Source of the DNA: Bacillota bacterium
GTDB lineage: Bacteria; Bacillota; Clostridia; Lachnospirales; Lachnospiraceae
DNA: 64,000 bases
Assembly (NCBI GenBank): GCA_023439125.1
Contig: JAEXOU010000004.1
Span: forward strand, 12,556-76,555
Direction of reading: 5' to 3'
In this document: piece after piece, positions 23,712 through 33,532 of the stretch
How positions within the stretch are numbered: the first letter of the stretch is position 1
Layout of the letters: the number at the start of each line of letters is the position of its first letter
The notes under the pieces: model-generated
Databases searched by the model: none
What the model was told of the DNA's origin: nothing
The model's input: only the letters and a program-made list of their open reading frames with translations
Position numbers and translations under genes: made by a program

Positions 23712-25322
23712 ATGGAAGCAACAATGGAATCAAATCGATGTGCGATTGCAGCAGGACGAACAACGCTTGGTATTGAGTTGGGATCGACACGTATTAAAGC
23801 AGTGTTGATTAATGAAAAAAATGAACCGATTGCATCAGGAAGTTATGATTGGGAAAACCAATATGTAGATAATATCTGGACCTATGATTTGGATGAAGTT
23901 TGGAAAGGTGTTCAAACAAGCTATCAAAGAATGGCCAAGGAAGTGAAAGATACTTTTGGAGAAACGATTACTTTAATCGGTGCAATTGGATTTAGTGCCA
24001 TGATGCATGGATATATGGTATTTGATCAGAACGAGAATCTATTAGTGCCATTTAGAACTTGGAGAAATACAATTACGGAAGAAGCATCGAATATACTAAC
24101 AGAAACTTTTCAATATCATATTCCACAGCGCTGGAGCATTGCTCACTTATATCAGGCAATCTTAAAACAAGAGCCACATGTTAAGGATATCGACTATATG
24201 ACAACATTGGCAGGTTATATCCATTGGAAACTAACTGGCCAAAAGGTATTAGGCGTTGGTGAAGCATCTGGTATGTTCCCAATTGATATCGAGAGCAAGG
24301 AATTTAACTTACATATGATCGAACAATTTAATGATTTGGTAGCATCAAAAGACTTCCCATGGACATTAGCAGATATTTTACCAAAAGTTATGGTTGCAGG
24401 TGAGGAAGCAGGCAGATTAACCGAGGAAGGTGCTAAACTACTAGATCCTACTGGCAATTTGAAGGCAGGTATTTTATTATGTCCTCCAGAGGGAGATGCT
24501 GGTACAGGAATGGTAGCAACGAACAGTGTTGCAAAACGTACTGGTAATGTTTCCGCAGGTACTTCTGTATTTGCAATGGTTGTCTTGGAAAAAGAACTAT
24601 CCAAAGTTTATGAAGAGATTGATTTAGTAACTACACCTACTGGTAATTTGGTAGCTATGGTACATTGTAATAACTGTACTTCAGATTTAAATGCCTGGGT
24701 GAATTTATTCAAAGAAAGTTTAGAAAACTACGGTATTACAGTTGATATGACAAAGCTATATTCTGTTTTATACAATAAAGCCTTGGAGGGAGACGACGAC
24801 TGTGGTGGCTTATTAGCATATAACTATTTTTCGGGAGAACATATCACAAAGTTTGAAGAGGGAAGACCATTATTTGTTCGAACACCAGAAAGCAATTTTA
24901 ATCTTGCAAACTTTATGAGGGTTCATCTGTTTACTGCCTTAGGTGCATTAAAAACAGGTTTGGATATTCTACTGAAACAAGAAAATGTTCAGTTAGATGA
25001 AATCCTTGGACATGGTGGATTATTTAAAACAAAGGGTGTTGGTCAACGTATTATGGCAGCAGCGATTGACGTTCCTGTATCAGTTATGGAGACAGCTGGA
25101 GAAGGTGGCGCTTGGGGAATTGCATTATTGGCATCTTATATGATTCATAAAGAGGATAGAGAGACTTTAGATCATTTCCTTACTGAGCAAGTATTTGCAG
25201 GTCAGATGGGAAGTAAAATGTCCCCTGTAGCAGGTGATGTCGAAGGATTTAACTGCTTTATGAAACGCTATACGAATGGCCTTGAAATTGAGAGAGCAGC
25301 AGTAACTAATTTAAAAGTATAA
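23712..25322 (+). CDS. FGGY-family carbohydrate kinase
   Basis: A 536-residue sugar kinase of the FGGY family, expected to phosphorylate a pentulose or similar sugar with ATP. The first phosphate loop is [16 protein letters not shown] (about 18-33), followed by [15 protein letters not shown] and [12 protein letters not shown] near the sugar site. The second ATPase element is [13 protein letters not shown], and [21 protein letters not shown] with [10 protein letters not shown] lies near the C-terminus. It resembles xylulokinase and ribulokinase; which sugar it uses cannot be fixed. The sugar ABC transporter locus begins 1.7 kb downstream, which fits a pentose role. AGGAGGAAG is the ribosome binding site. 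Confidence 0.9.
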   Translation: MEATMESNRCAIAAGRTTLGIELGSTRIKAVLINEKNEPIASGSYDWENQYVDNIWTYDLDEVWKGVQTSYQRMAKEVKDTFGETITLIGAIGFSAMMHGYMVFDQNENLLVPFRTWRNTITEEASNILTETFQYHIPQRWSIAHLYQAILKQEPHVKDIDYMTTLAGYIHWKLTGQKVLGVGEASGMFPIDIESKEFNLHMIEQFNDLVASKDFPWTLADILPKVMVAGEEAGRLTEEGAKLLDPTGNLKAGILLCPPEGDAGTGMVATNSVAKRTGNVSAGTSVFAMVVLEKELSKVYEEIDLVTTPTGNLVAMVHCNNCTSDLNAWVNLFKESLENYGITVDMTKLYSVLYNKALEGDDDCGGLLAYNYFSGEHITKFEEGRPLFVRTPESNFNLANFMRVHLFTALGALKTGLDILLKQENVQLDEILGHGGLFKTKGVGQRIMAAAIDVPVSVMETAGEGGAWGIALLASYMIHKEDRETLDHFLTEQVFAGQMGSKMSPVAGDVEGFNCFMKRYTNGLEIERAAVTNLKV

Positions 25323-25359
25323 AGAGATAGCAGTGTTAAAGTATATAGTTAAGATACTC

Positions 25360-25409
25360 ATATAAAGCTTTGATTTTACTGATTTTATCAGTTAATCAGA
25401 GCTTTATAT
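25360..25409 (+). terminator. long hairpin after the FGGY kinase gene
   Basis: ATATAAAGCTTTGATT (25360-25375) pairs with AATCAGAGCTTTATAT (25394-25409) with one wobble, and an inner ACTGAT/ATCAGT stem extends it. No T-run follows, so it may terminate weakly or protect the mRNA end. Confidence 0.6.
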
Positions 25410-25443
25410 CACTATTCAGATGTGAAGGGAGATATAAGTAATT

Positions 25444-26400
25444 ATGATAAAAGTTCCAGAGCATGTGTTATCAGATCTTTGTGAGAAATTATCCATTCAA
25501 AAAGGTACGTTAAGCTTTCTTGGCGGTGATCGTGAGGATTCAGATGGTATTGTTTATACCTATCTTGCTCAAGGTAAGAAAATGGTAGTAAAGCTTCTTG
25601 CAATCCCTATGGATGATAAAAAAAGCTTCGAAAACCTTAAACTCCGTGTTCAATATGCGAATTATCTTGGAGAACATGGAATTCATATTGCATGTCCAAT
25701 CTTCAATGGAAATCATAATCTATATGAAACTAGTATAGCTGATAATTACATATTTACTGCATATATCATGAATTTCGTGGAAGGTAAAAGCCCAACCAAT
25801 GAAGAACTTACCGACGAGTTAGTTCGAGAGTGGGGAAAGTTAACTGGAAAATCGCATAGAGTAACGAAAGAGTTTACTAAGACATTACAAAGCTTTGAAT
25901 CTTATGAAGGTGAGCTTAACTACTTTAAGTGTCGTTGTAAAGAACCTGTGGTGAAAGAAGCCTGGTCAGAGATGTCACAACAATTGTCAGCTTTTCCGAC
26001 TTCAGTCGAGGACTATGGATTTATCCATAATGACAATCATCAACATAATATCTTAGTTTCCAACAATGAGATAACGTTAATTGATTTTGATTGTGCTGGA
26101 CAACAGTTTTTTGTTCAAGATATTACAACACCAGCACAAGAAATTATGTTTGATTTGACTGGAGGAATGATTTCTCCAATAACAGATGCGACTCGATTAA
26201 AACAATTTTTTGATAGTTTCTTGTCTGGATATGAACAAGAAAATCATTTATCAGATTTTTGGTATGACAAGTTTAATTTATTTATCAACTATCGGAGATT
26301 ACTACTCTATAGTGTCATGGAGGATTGGATCAATACAAAACCAGACCTTAAAGCTGGTATGATTCAGTTGATTCAAAATCCTCCGAAGATTTCATTATAA
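25444..26400 (+). CDS. aminoglycoside-phosphotransferase-like (APH) kinase
   Basis: A 318-residue kinase of the APH/choline kinase superfamily. The catalytic loop is FIHNDNHQHNILV (residues 193-205, HxDxxxxN), and the metal-binding motif is LIDFDCAG (D214). A probable ATP-binding Lys is in KMVVKLLAI (K50). The family phosphorylates small hydroxyl compounds such as homoserine, choline or aminoglycosides; the target here is unknown. The start codon has AAGGGAGA upstream. It is followed after 30 bp by the DUF3781 gene and was possibly transcribed with it. Confidence 0.85.
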   Translation: MIKVPEHVLSDLCEKLSIQKGTLSFLGGDREDSDGIVYTYLAQGKKMVVKLLAIPMDDKKSFENLKLRVQYANYLGEHGIHIACPIFNGNHNLYETSIADNYIFTAYIMNFVEGKSPTNEELTDELVREWGKLTGKSHRVTKEFTKTLQSFESYEGELNYFKCRCKEPVVKEAWSEMSQQLSAFPTSVEDYGFIHNDNHQHNILVSNNEITLIDFDCAGQQFFVQDITTPAQEIMFDLTGGMISPITDATRLKQFFDSFLSGYEQENHLSDFWYDKFNLFINYRRLLLYSVMEDWINTKPDLKAGMIQLIQNPPKISL

Positions 26401-26430
26401 ATAAGATATATGAAAGAGATAGGAGTACAA

Positions 26431-26685
26431 ATGCAAACAAGTGATAATGAATTAATTAATCATTTATCTCAATTACATACAACTGAATTAGGAGCAATCC
26501 GAATCAAGAGAAATCTGTCCTTAGAAACAGATGATGTTATAAAGTGGTGCAAAGAGCAAATATTAAGTCCGAGTGCGATTATTATCAGAAGAGGGAAGAA
26601 CTGGTATGTGGATATTAAGGATTGTGAAATAACAGTGAATGCGTATAGTTACACCGTAATCACTGCTCATAAAATCATGACATAA
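26431..26685 (+). CDS. DUF3781 domain protein
   Basis: An 84-residue small protein. TTELGAIRIKRNLSLETDDVIKWCK and GKNWYVDIKDCEITVNAYSY are hallmarks of DUF3781, whose members are found across Firmicutes with no known function. ATG 26431 is chosen because AGGAG lies 7 nt upstream; an in-frame ATG at 26410 has no ribosome binding site. No signal peptide or membrane segment is present. It follows the APH-like kinase gene and precedes a terminator at 26788. Confidence 0.85.
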   Translation: MQTSDNELINHLSQLHTTELGAIRIKRNLSLETDDVIKWCKEQILSPSAIIIRRGKNWYVDIKDCEITVNAYSYTVITAHKIMT

Positions 26686-26787
26686 CTAATGACGTTAATT
26701 GTAAAATGAAACGTAACCCTTTCCATTTCATTTAACTGTTATTAATTAGTTAAACATATATCTGCTAGGGGTTGCACCTTAGCTTAC

Positions 26788-26824
26788 AAAAGTCTAGTGT
26801 ATGTCAAAACACTAGGCTTTTAGT
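26788..26824 (+). terminator. rho-independent terminator
   Basis: AAAAGTCTAGTGT (26788-26800) pairs with ACACTAGGCTTTT (26809-26821) with one wobble. This, the promoter at 26850 and AT-rich DNA are all that is seen in the 319-bp gap 26686-27004. Confidence 0.8.
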
Positions 26825-26849
26825 TTACACTATGTTTGTTAGAAAATAG

Positions 26850-26878
26850 TTCACAATACGAGATAAATATGGTAAAAT
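26850..26878 (+). promoter_or_regulatory. promoter of the sugar-sensor operon
   Basis: TTCACA (26850-26855), 17-nt spacer, TAAAAT (26873-26878). It precedes the binding-protein gene at 27005 with a leader of about 120 nt. Confidence 0.5.
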
Positions 26879-27004
26879 ATGGAAATGAATGATAAAATAA
26901 ATAATAAGGGATAAATAAAAGGTTAGAAACATATGTAAAAAGTAGTTAAGTAGAGTCATGATCTATTTTTTGCTTTTTATTACATTGATTCCAAGGAGAA
27001 CTCT

Positions 27005-28030
27005 ATGAAACTCTTTAAGCATATGAATCTGTTTAGTGCAGTGGCTTTGTTGTTTTTGCTTACTGTTATGTTTGGTAGTATGTATGTATTTAAAAACCAG
27101 ATTACACAAGCGACCAATGAGATTAAGACGAAAGAGCCGAAAGATTATGACGCATATTATGTGATGATTGTGGAGGATACAAAATCCTCCTTTTGGAATA
27201 GTGTGTATGAGTATACGAAGAAAATTGGAGAGAACAATAATATCTATGTAGAGTTAATGGGGACACAGTTAGCAACAGAGTACTCGAAGGCGGACAGAAT
27301 GAGGATTGCAATTGAATCAAAGGTGGATGGAATCTTTTTAGAAGCGGATGAAAGTAAGGAGATAACGAATCTAATTAATGAGGCAGTAGAGAATAAGATT
27401 CCCGTTATCACTGTAATAGGTGACAATGCATCGAGTGAACGTCAAAGTTTTGTTGGGATTAGCAGCTATAATCTGGGAAGAGAGTATGGACGTCAAGTTC
27501 AAGAGCTTGCGAAGGAATCCTTGAACCGCGTTGTAATTTTAATGACAGCGCAAGCGAAGGACTCAGTGCAAAATATCATTTATTCGGGAATACAGGAAAT
27601 GTTAGAATCAAGTGGCAGTTATGATAAGATTCAACTAGAAAGTATAGCGATTGACGCTTCAAGTTCATTTGCAACTGAAGAATCGATACGTGATATTTTT
27701 ATGAATTCTGAGGAGTTGCCGGATATTTTGATCTGTTTGGATGAATTGAACACAACATGTGCATATCAAGCACTGATCGATTATAACAAAGTTGGTGTTG
27801 TCAATATTCTCGGATATTATGATTCTGAAACAATCTTAAATGCCATTCAGAGAAAAGTAATTTACTCCACAATTTCGATTAAGACAGAGCAAATTGGAGA
27901 GTACCTGATGGAAGCGATTCAAGAATATCAAACTTATGGACAGGTAAATGAATATTATACGGTAGATACCACACTAATAACTTTTGATAATATTAAAGAG
28001 TATAGTGGGGGTGAAATCGATGAGAAGTAA
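27005..28030 (+). CDS. membrane-anchored sugar-binding protein (XylFII-like sensor partner)
   Basis: A 341-residue type I periplasmic-binding fold (Peripla_BP_4). Instead of a lipobox it has an N-terminal membrane helix (MNLFSAVALLFLLTVMFG), so the domain is fixed to the outer membrane face. YYVMIVEDTKSSFWNSVYEY, KVDGIFLEADESKEITNLI, PVITVIGDNASSERQSFVGI are the usual strands of this fold. In Clostridium, XylFII has this layout and senses D-xylose with the LytS kinase encoded next to it; the same order is seen here, with an 11-nt overlap of the kinase gene. The sugar recognised here is not known. Confidence 0.85.
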   Translation: MKLFKHMNLFSAVALLFLLTVMFGSMYVFKNQITQATNEIKTKEPKDYDAYYVMIVEDTKSSFWNSVYEYTKKIGENNNIYVELMGTQLATEYSKADRMRIAIESKVDGIFLEADESKEITNLINEAVENKIPVITVIGDNASSERQSFVGISSYNLGREYGRQVQELAKESLNRVVILMTAQAKDSVQNIIYSGIQEMLESSGSYDKIQLESIAIDASSSFATEESIRDIFMNSEELPDILICLDELNTTCAYQALIDYNKVGVVNILGYYDSETILNAIQRKVIYSTISIKTEQIGEYLMEAIQEYQTYGQVNEYYTVDTTLITFDNIKEYSGGEIDEK

Positions 28031-29513
28031 AGGAATGTTTCAACCTACCATACAAAGAAAGCTGACGCTTACATTTATAGCGACTATAATGATTGTATTG
28101 CTTATGAATATTTTTATGTATCAAAACATCAACCGCTTAATTACAAAGTTAGATAATATTTATCGAAGTAATTTGAATCTCAATACTCTGGAAGAATCCC
28201 TGGAAGAAGTACAGACGAGTATGACGAACTATCTGAATACAAAAACATCGGATGCAATGGAGGATTACTATCGAAGCGAACAAATCTACCGAAATCTTAT
28301 AGCTAATTTACAAGAAAAGCCTTCGAATGATCCACTTTTATTAATGGAACGTAATATCAATAAGATGTCCTCTAATTACTTAGAATTGACGAATCAAGCG
28401 ATTGAGGCAAAGCGTGGCCGCAATGTTGAAAAGTATAAGCAAAGATATGATAAAGCAAGTTTATTATATTCTTTCATCAGTACTTATATTTACAGCTTGA
28501 ACAATGAACAGTTTAAGGATAATTCGCTTAATTATACTGCGTTATCTGCCTCCATACAATCCTTGGAGCGTGTTAGTACTTTTTTGCTTGTTAGTGTAGC
28601 GTTGGGTAATATAATCCTAATCACTTTGATCACGCAAACGATTACACGGCCATTAAAAATTCTTGCTAGAACAGCAAATCAAGTTGCACAAGGTAATTTT
28701 ATGGTAAATCTTGTTGAGGTCCAGTCGAAAGATGAGGTTGGAGTTGTAACAAAAGCATTTGATAAGATGGTTGTGAGTTTACGCGAATACATAACGAAAT
28801 TAACAGTGAGTATGGAAGTGGAACAAAACCTTCGTGAGAATGAGTTGCGAATGGAAACACACTTAAAGGATGCTCAGTTAAAATATCTTCAAGCACAGAT
28901 TAATCCGCATTTTCTCTTTAATACCCTGAATGCAGGTGCACAGCTTGCGATGTTGGAAGGAGCGGAGAGGACGAACGCATATATACAAAATATGGCTGAG
29001 TTTTATCGCTATAATTTAAAGAAGAATAATGAAGTGGTAACGCTTCAGGAAGAGATTGAGTTAGTTGATAACTATATTTACATCTTAAATGTGAGGTTTT
29101 CTGGTGATATTCACTTTGAAAAGGAGATTGATCCGACAGTTTTACAGAGAAAAGTCCCAAGCATGATTTTACAACCACTTGTCGAAAATAGTGTAAATTA
29201 TGGGATTCGTAACGTTGAATGGGAAGGAAAGATAAACTTAACCATCTATCGTAAGGACAAACGAATTATTATTAGCATTAAGGATAATGGAATTGGAATG
29301 TCTGCATCTCAGATTGAAAACATATTATCCAATCCTCCAAGTAAAGCTGTTCTATCGAGAGATTCCAATGGAATCGGTTTAAATAATGTGATTGGGCGTG
29401 TTCGTATATTCTTTGATCGACAGGATATTATCGAAATTCATAGTGACGGCGAAGGTAAGGGCACAGAGGTTATCCTTATTATACCTATGGAGGAAGGAGA
29501 TAGCTATGTATAA
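28020..29513 (+). CDS. LytS/YesM-type sensor histidine kinase
   Basis: A 497-residue sensor of the His_kinase (LytS/YesM) family. Membrane segments lie at about 15-35 and 186-207, with an extracytoplasmic helical region between them, then HAMP (TRPLKILARTANQVAQGNF). The phosphoacceptor His is in LQAQINPHFLFNTLN, and the ATP domain has LQPLVENSVNYGI, SIKDNGIGM and GIGLNNVIGRV. The start ATG 28020, with GGGGGTGA upstream, overlaps the preceding gene by 11 nt, and the response regulator gene overlaps its end by 8 nt, so the three are translationally coupled. It probably takes its signal from the adjacent binding protein. Confidence 0.93.
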   Translation: MRSKGMFQPTIQRKLTLTFIATIMIVLLMNIFMYQNINRLITKLDNIYRSNLNLNTLEESLEEVQTSMTNYLNTKTSDAMEDYYRSEQIYRNLIANLQEKPSNDPLLLMERNINKMSSNYLELTNQAIEAKRGRNVEKYKQRYDKASLLYSFISTYIYSLNNEQFKDNSLNYTALSASIQSLERVSTFLLVSVALGNIILITLITQTITRPLKILARTANQVAQGNFMVNLVEVQSKDEVGVVTKAFDKMVVSLREYITKLTVSMEVEQNLRENELRMETHLKDAQLKYLQAQINPHFLFNTLNAGAQLAMLEGAERTNAYIQNMAEFYRYNLKKNNEVVTLQEEIELVDNYIYILNVRFSGDIHFEKEIDPTVLQRKVPSMILQPLVENSVNYGIRNVEWEGKINLTIYRKDKRIIISIKDNGIGMSASQIENILSNPPSKAVLSRDSNGIGLNNVIGRVRIFFDRQDIIEIHSDGEGKGTEVILIIPMEEGDSYV

Positions 29514-31104
29514 AATCATGCTTGCTGATGATGAGGGAATCGTAATAGACTCACTAAAATATATTATTAATCGTAATTTTGGAGATACTTGTATCGTCGA
29601 GTATGCGAAATCAGGACGAGCAGTCATTGAATTAGCTGAGCGGTTTCGACCAGACATAGCTATTATGGATATTCATATGCCGGGCATCAATGGGATTGAG
29701 GCAATGAGGGAAATAAAGAAGATGTATAGTCAGGTTGTATTCATTGTAATTTCTGCATTTGATAAATTCGATTATGCAAAAGAAGCGATAAATTTAGGCG
29801 TGATTGAGTATTTACATAAGCCGGTAGAGCAAAAAAAAATCGTAGATGTCATAAGAAAAGCAATGGATGTGATTGAAGTTGAGAAGAAAAAACGAAGCAA
29901 TGAACTTTTAATTCGCGAAAAGTTAGAAACAGTCGTTCCAATTATTGAAAATGGCTTAATTTACAATATATTGTTTCAAGAAAACTTTAAAGAGGATGTC
30001 GATAATTTTAAGACCTTACTTGGGTTGAAAGAGGATTATGGATATATGCTTGTCCTTGTTTGTGGGGAGGAACAAGAAGGTAGCTATATGACGAATGCAG
30101 TTGGAATGAGTATTCGGCTACAAGGTAAATATCGAGAGGTTCGTGAGATTATTCGAGAATATTTTGATGGAATTGTTGGAGCAGTCATGGCAAATAAGAT
30201 TGCAGTATTTGTACCATATCAAGAACGTCACATTGATTATAACAAAAGGATTGATCTGATTGATCGTGCACGTGAATTATCTCGAAAATTAAGACATCAG
30301 GTTGAGTTTTGCTTTCGTATTGGAATTGGTAGTGTACGAAGTATCCATGATTCCATGCAGTCTTATAATGAAGCACTCAAATCCTTGGTTCAGACAACAG
30401 GGCGTGTGGTCCATGTGGATGATTTACCACTGACTTGTGATTATGAAGAGAATTACCCAATAGATGTGGAACTTGCTCTATTCGATGCAATTAATGATGG
30501 AAACTTGAATGAGACGATAACAATGGCATCACGTTTCTTTGATTGGATGACAGTTAATTATCCAGATTGCATGATGGACATCCGTCTAAAAGTATTGGAA
30601 ATAACCCTTAGAGCAGAGCATATCGCATATGAGAATGGAGGCATGACGTATCAATTTCGTTCTAGACAAGATTATCTTTCTAAAGTAATACAATGCGATG
30701 ATAGTGAGGAATTAAAACAGTGGCTAATTGACAAGGTCACGTTGGCTTGCCGTAATATATGCTACGTAAAACAAGGACAATCTCGTAGTGTAGTCGAAAT
30801 AGCGAAGAAATTTATTGAAGAGAATTATAGTCGGGATTTGTCCCTAGATGATGTCTCTCGAAAAGTAGATGTAAGTCCATATTACTTTAGCAAGATATTT
30901 AAAGAACAGATCGGTAAGAACTTTATTGATTATTTAACTGATTTACGTATAGAAAAAGCGAAAGAACTGCTGAAACAGACTGAAATGAGTATGAAAGAGA
31001 TATGTGCTAGTGTTGGATATTCGGATCCTAATTATTTTAGTCGTACCTTTAAGAAAAATGTCGGTGTTACACCAACATTCTATAAGGAAGGGAGGTTCAC
31101 ATGA
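29506..31104 (+). CDS. YesN-type response regulator with AraC DNA-binding domain
   Basis: A 532-residue regulator. The receiver domain has the acidic D8-D9, phosphoacceptor D55 in IAIMDIHMPG and Lys of YLHKPVEQ. A middle region of about 280 residues follows, with GGDEF-like or linker features not clearly assignable. The AraC HTH pair is C-terminal: YSRDLSLDDVSRKVDVSPYY and EICASVGYSDPNYFSRTFKK. It overlaps the kinase gene by 8 nt and the next binding-protein gene by 4 nt (ATGA). It likely activates the downstream ABC transporter genes when sugar is sensed. ATG 29506 follows GGAGGAAGGAG. Confidence 0.93.
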   Translation: MYKIMLADDEGIVIDSLKYIINRNFGDTCIVEYAKSGRAVIELAERFRPDIAIMDIHMPGINGIEAMREIKKMYSQVVFIVISAFDKFDYAKEAINLGVIEYLHKPVEQKKIVDVIRKAMDVIEVEKKKRSNELLIREKLETVVPIIENGLIYNILFQENFKEDVDNFKTLLGLKEDYGYMLVLVCGEEQEGSYMTNAVGMSIRLQGKYREVREIIREYFDGIVGAVMANKIAVFVPYQERHIDYNKRIDLIDRARELSRKLRHQVEFCFRIGIGSVRSIHDSMQSYNEALKSLVQTTGRVVHVDDLPLTCDYEENYPIDVELALFDAINDGNLNETITMASRFFDWMTVNYPDCMMDIRLKVLEITLRAEHIAYENGGMTYQFRSRQDYLSKVIQCDDSEELKQWLIDKVTLACRNICYVKQGQSRSVVEIAKKFIEENYSRDLSLDDVSRKVDVSPYYFSKIFKEQIGKNFIDYLTDLRIEKAKELLKQTEMSMKEICASVGYSDPNYFSRTFKKNVGVTPTFYKEGRFT

Positions 31105-32138
31105 AGAGAATTACAGTATTCCTTTTACTTGTATGTATGTTATTAAGTAGTTGTCTCAGTCATAGTCAGAAGGATAAATTCAAAACAGAACAAGAGGACT
31201 CCCTACAAATTGGAATGAGTTTCGACTCTTTTGTTATTGAGAGATGGCAAAGAGATCGCGATGTATTTGTATCAACTGCAAAAGACCTCGGGGCAATCGT
31301 GAATGTACGGAATGCAAATGGAGATGTGGAAACACAGATTACCCAGATTGAATACTTTATAGAAAAAAAGATGGATGCAATTGTTATTATTTGCATCGAT
31401 ATGGACCAGTTGAAGAAGGTAGTTCAGAAAGCAAAGGATGCTGGAATTAAGGTAGTTGCGTATGATCGCTTAATTCGAAACGCGAATGTTGATCTTTATA
31501 TCTCCTTTGATAATGAGGCAGTTGGTACGATGATGGCGACAGCTATCGTAGAACAAGACATAGAAAAAAAGAAAGTATTAATGATTGGTGGACCATTAAC
31601 AGATCTTAATGTGATTATGGTTGAATTGGGATTTTGTAAAGTGATTGAGGAAGCTGGGATCGAAGTGGTTGGTAATTTACATGCTGCAGGTTGGAAACCT
31701 GAGTTAGCAAGTGTTTATATTGATTCAAATTATACTTTACTTGATCAGGTTGATGCTATTATGTGTGGTAATGATAGCCTTGCAACTCAAGTTGTTTATT
31801 GCTTAGCAGAGCGAAGGCTAGCTGGTAAAGTATATGTTGTAGGACAAGACGCTGATTTAGAAGCATGTCAAAGAATTGTCGAGGGAACACAATTAATGAC
31901 AGTATACAAACCAGTAGAGAAACTTGCACAGAAAGCAGCAGAATATACAATAAAGTTAATAAAAGAAGAAGAATTGGAAGAGACACAGTCGATAAATGAT
32001 GGGACCTATGACGTTCCGTATGTTGCTTTAGAAACAATTGCTGTTACAGAAGATAATATGATGGAGGTTATCATAAATAGCGGTTTTCATCTGAAGGAAG
32101 ACGTTTATTTAAATGTACCTGATAAGATGCCAGAGTAG
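31101..32138 (+). CDS. sugar-binding lipoprotein of the sensor operon
   Basis: A 345-residue Peripla_BP_4-type lipoprotein. The signal MKRITVFLLLVCMLLSSC ends in lipobox LLSSC. QIGMSFDSFVIERWQRDRDV, IIICIDMDQLKKVVQKAKDA and VVAYDRLIRNANVDLYISFD match D-xylose/multi-sugar binding proteins of the XylF/ChvE type, including the DRL sugar-contact loop. It overlaps the regulator gene by 4 nt (ATGA), so it belongs to the sensing operon rather than to the transporter proper. A strong terminator follows. It may feed sugar to the anchored sensor or act as an extra transport receptor. Confidence 0.87.
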   Translation: MKRITVFLLLVCMLLSSCLSHSQKDKFKTEQEDSLQIGMSFDSFVIERWQRDRDVFVSTAKDLGAIVNVRNANGDVETQITQIEYFIEKKMDAIVIICIDMDQLKKVVQKAKDAGIKVVAYDRLIRNANVDLYISFDNEAVGTMMATAIVEQDIEKKKVLMIGGPLTDLNVIMVELGFCKVIEEAGIEVVGNLHAAGWKPELASVYIDSNYTLLDQVDAIMCGNDSLATQVVYCLAERRLAGKVYVVGQDADLEACQRIVEGTQLMTVYKPVEKLAQKAAEYTIKLIKEEELEETQSINDGTYDVPYVALETIAVTEDNMMEVIINSGFHLKEDVYLNVPDKMPE

Positions 32139-32148
32139 TATTTTCTTG

Positions 32149-32194
32149 AGAATGGTTAGCATATTTACAAAAATATGCTAACCATTCTTTTTTT
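32149..32194 (+). terminator. strong rho-independent terminator
   Basis: AGAATGGTTAGCATATTT (32149-32166) pairs perfectly with AAATATGCTAACCATTCT (32171-32188), loop ACAA, followed by T-run. It separates the sensor operon from the transporter operon. Confidence 0.95.
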
Positions 32195-32331
32195 GTCATT
32201 ACAATATGGTGAAAATTTACATTAAGAAGCAATTCATTCCTGTAATATATATGTTAATTTGATTATGTAATAAAAATAAACAGACATTTAGGTATAAAAA
32301 AGTTTTAAGAGAGAGAATTGGAGGTAGGGAT

Positions 32332-33468
32332 ATGAAAAGAAAGTTACTCAGTGGTTTATTAGTACTAACAATGGCAGCATCTTTATTCGTAGGATGTGGT
32401 TCGAAATCAACTTCAAGCGAACCTGAGGCTACAGATGCCCCTAAAGCAACCGAGGCACAAAAGGCAACCGAGGCACCTAGCACAACAGAGAGTCAGTTAA
32501 TTGGTGTTTCAATGCCAACTAAGGATTTACAGCGTTGGAATCAAGACGGTGGCAACATGGAGAGACTTCTAAAAGAGGCCGGTTATAAAGTTGATTTACA
32601 ATATGCAAACAATGAAATCCAGACACAGGTTTCTCAAGTAGAGAATATGATTTCCAATGGTTGTAAAGTACTTGTTATTGTAGCCATTGATGGTGATTCT
32701 TTAGGAACTGTTTTAGCACAGGCTAAAAATCAAGGAATCTCTGTTATCGCTTATGACCGTTTAATCAAGAACTCAGATGCAGTTTCTTACTATGCAACAT
32801 TTGATAACTATAAAGTTGGTGCTACACAAGGTCAATACATAAAAGATAAACTAGATCTTGACAATGCTGCTGGACCATTCAATTTTGAGATCTTTGCAGG
32901 TGACCCAGGTGATAATAATGCAACATTTTTCTATAACGGCGCTATGGATATTTTAAAACCATATGTTGATTCTGGTAAATTAGTTGTTAAATCCGGAAGT
33001 GTTGATTTTGAGGAAGTTGCTACTGCAGGTTGGTCAACAGAAACTGCTCAAAGCAGAATGGATGCAATTATTGCTTCCTACTATGCAGATAATACAAAGC
33101 TTGATGCAGTTCTTTGCTCTAATGATTCAACTGCACTTGGTGTAACGAATGCACTTTCTGCTTCTTATACAGGAGAATGGCCAATTGTTACAGGTCAAGA
33201 TTGTGATAAGGCTAATGTAAAGAATATGATTGCTGGAAAACAGTCAATGTCCGTTTTTAAAGATACTCGTACTTTAGCAGCTCAGGTTGTACTGATGGTA
33301 GATGCAATCGTGAAGGGTGGAGAAGCGCCAGTTAATGATACGAAGACTTACGATAATGGTATGGGAATCGTTCCATCTTATCTTTGTGAACCAGTATTTG
33401 CAGATGCAAGTAATTATAAAGAATTATTAATCGATTCCGAATATTATACTGAGAGTGATTTGCAGTAG
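32332..33468 (+). CDS. chvE: multiple-monosaccharide ABC transporter substrate-binding lipoprotein
   Basis: A 378-residue lipoprotein. The signal MKRKLLSGLLVLTMAASLFV leads to lipobox LFVGC, followed by a linker with AxKATEA repeats. The binding domain shows IGVSMPTKDLQRWNQDGGNM, YANNEIQTQVSQVENMI and VIAYDRLIKNSDAV, typical of ChvE-type receptors for several monosaccharides; SNDSTALGVTNAL and VTGQDCDKANVKNM are later landmarks. The ATP-binding and permease genes follow in the same operon. A GC-rich hairpin between this gene and the next may lower downstream expression relative to the receptor, as is common in sugar operons. Confidence 0.92.
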   Translation: MKRKLLSGLLVLTMAASLFVGCGSKSTSSEPEATDAPKATEAQKATEAPSTTESQLIGVSMPTKDLQRWNQDGGNMERLLKEAGYKVDLQYANNEIQTQVSQVENMISNGCKVLVIVAIDGDSLGTVLAQAKNQGISVIAYDRLIKNSDAVSYYATFDNYKVGATQGQYIKDKLDLDNAAGPFNFEIFAGDPGDNNATFFYNGAMDILKPYVDSGKLVVKSGSVDFEEVATAGWSTETAQSRMDAIIASYYADNTKLDAVLCSNDSTALGVTNALSASYTGEWPIVTGQDCDKANVKNMIAGKQSMSVFKDTRTLAAQVVLMVDAIVKGGEAPVNDTKTYDNGMGIVPSYLCEPVFADASNYKELLIDSEYYTESDLQ

Positions 33469-33480
33469 TCTTAGGATTGT

Positions 33481-33507
33481 ACAGGCGGGATTTATCCCGC
33501 CTGTTTT
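33481..33507 (+). terminator. intra-operon terminator or stability hairpin
   Basis: ACAGGCGGGA (33481-33490) pairs with TCCCGCCTGT (33495-33504), loop TTTA, then TTTA. It lies between receptor and ATPase genes and probably causes partial termination or protects the receptor mRNA. Confidence 0.8.
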
Positions 33508-33532
33508 ACATAATCCCTGAAAGGAGGGCACA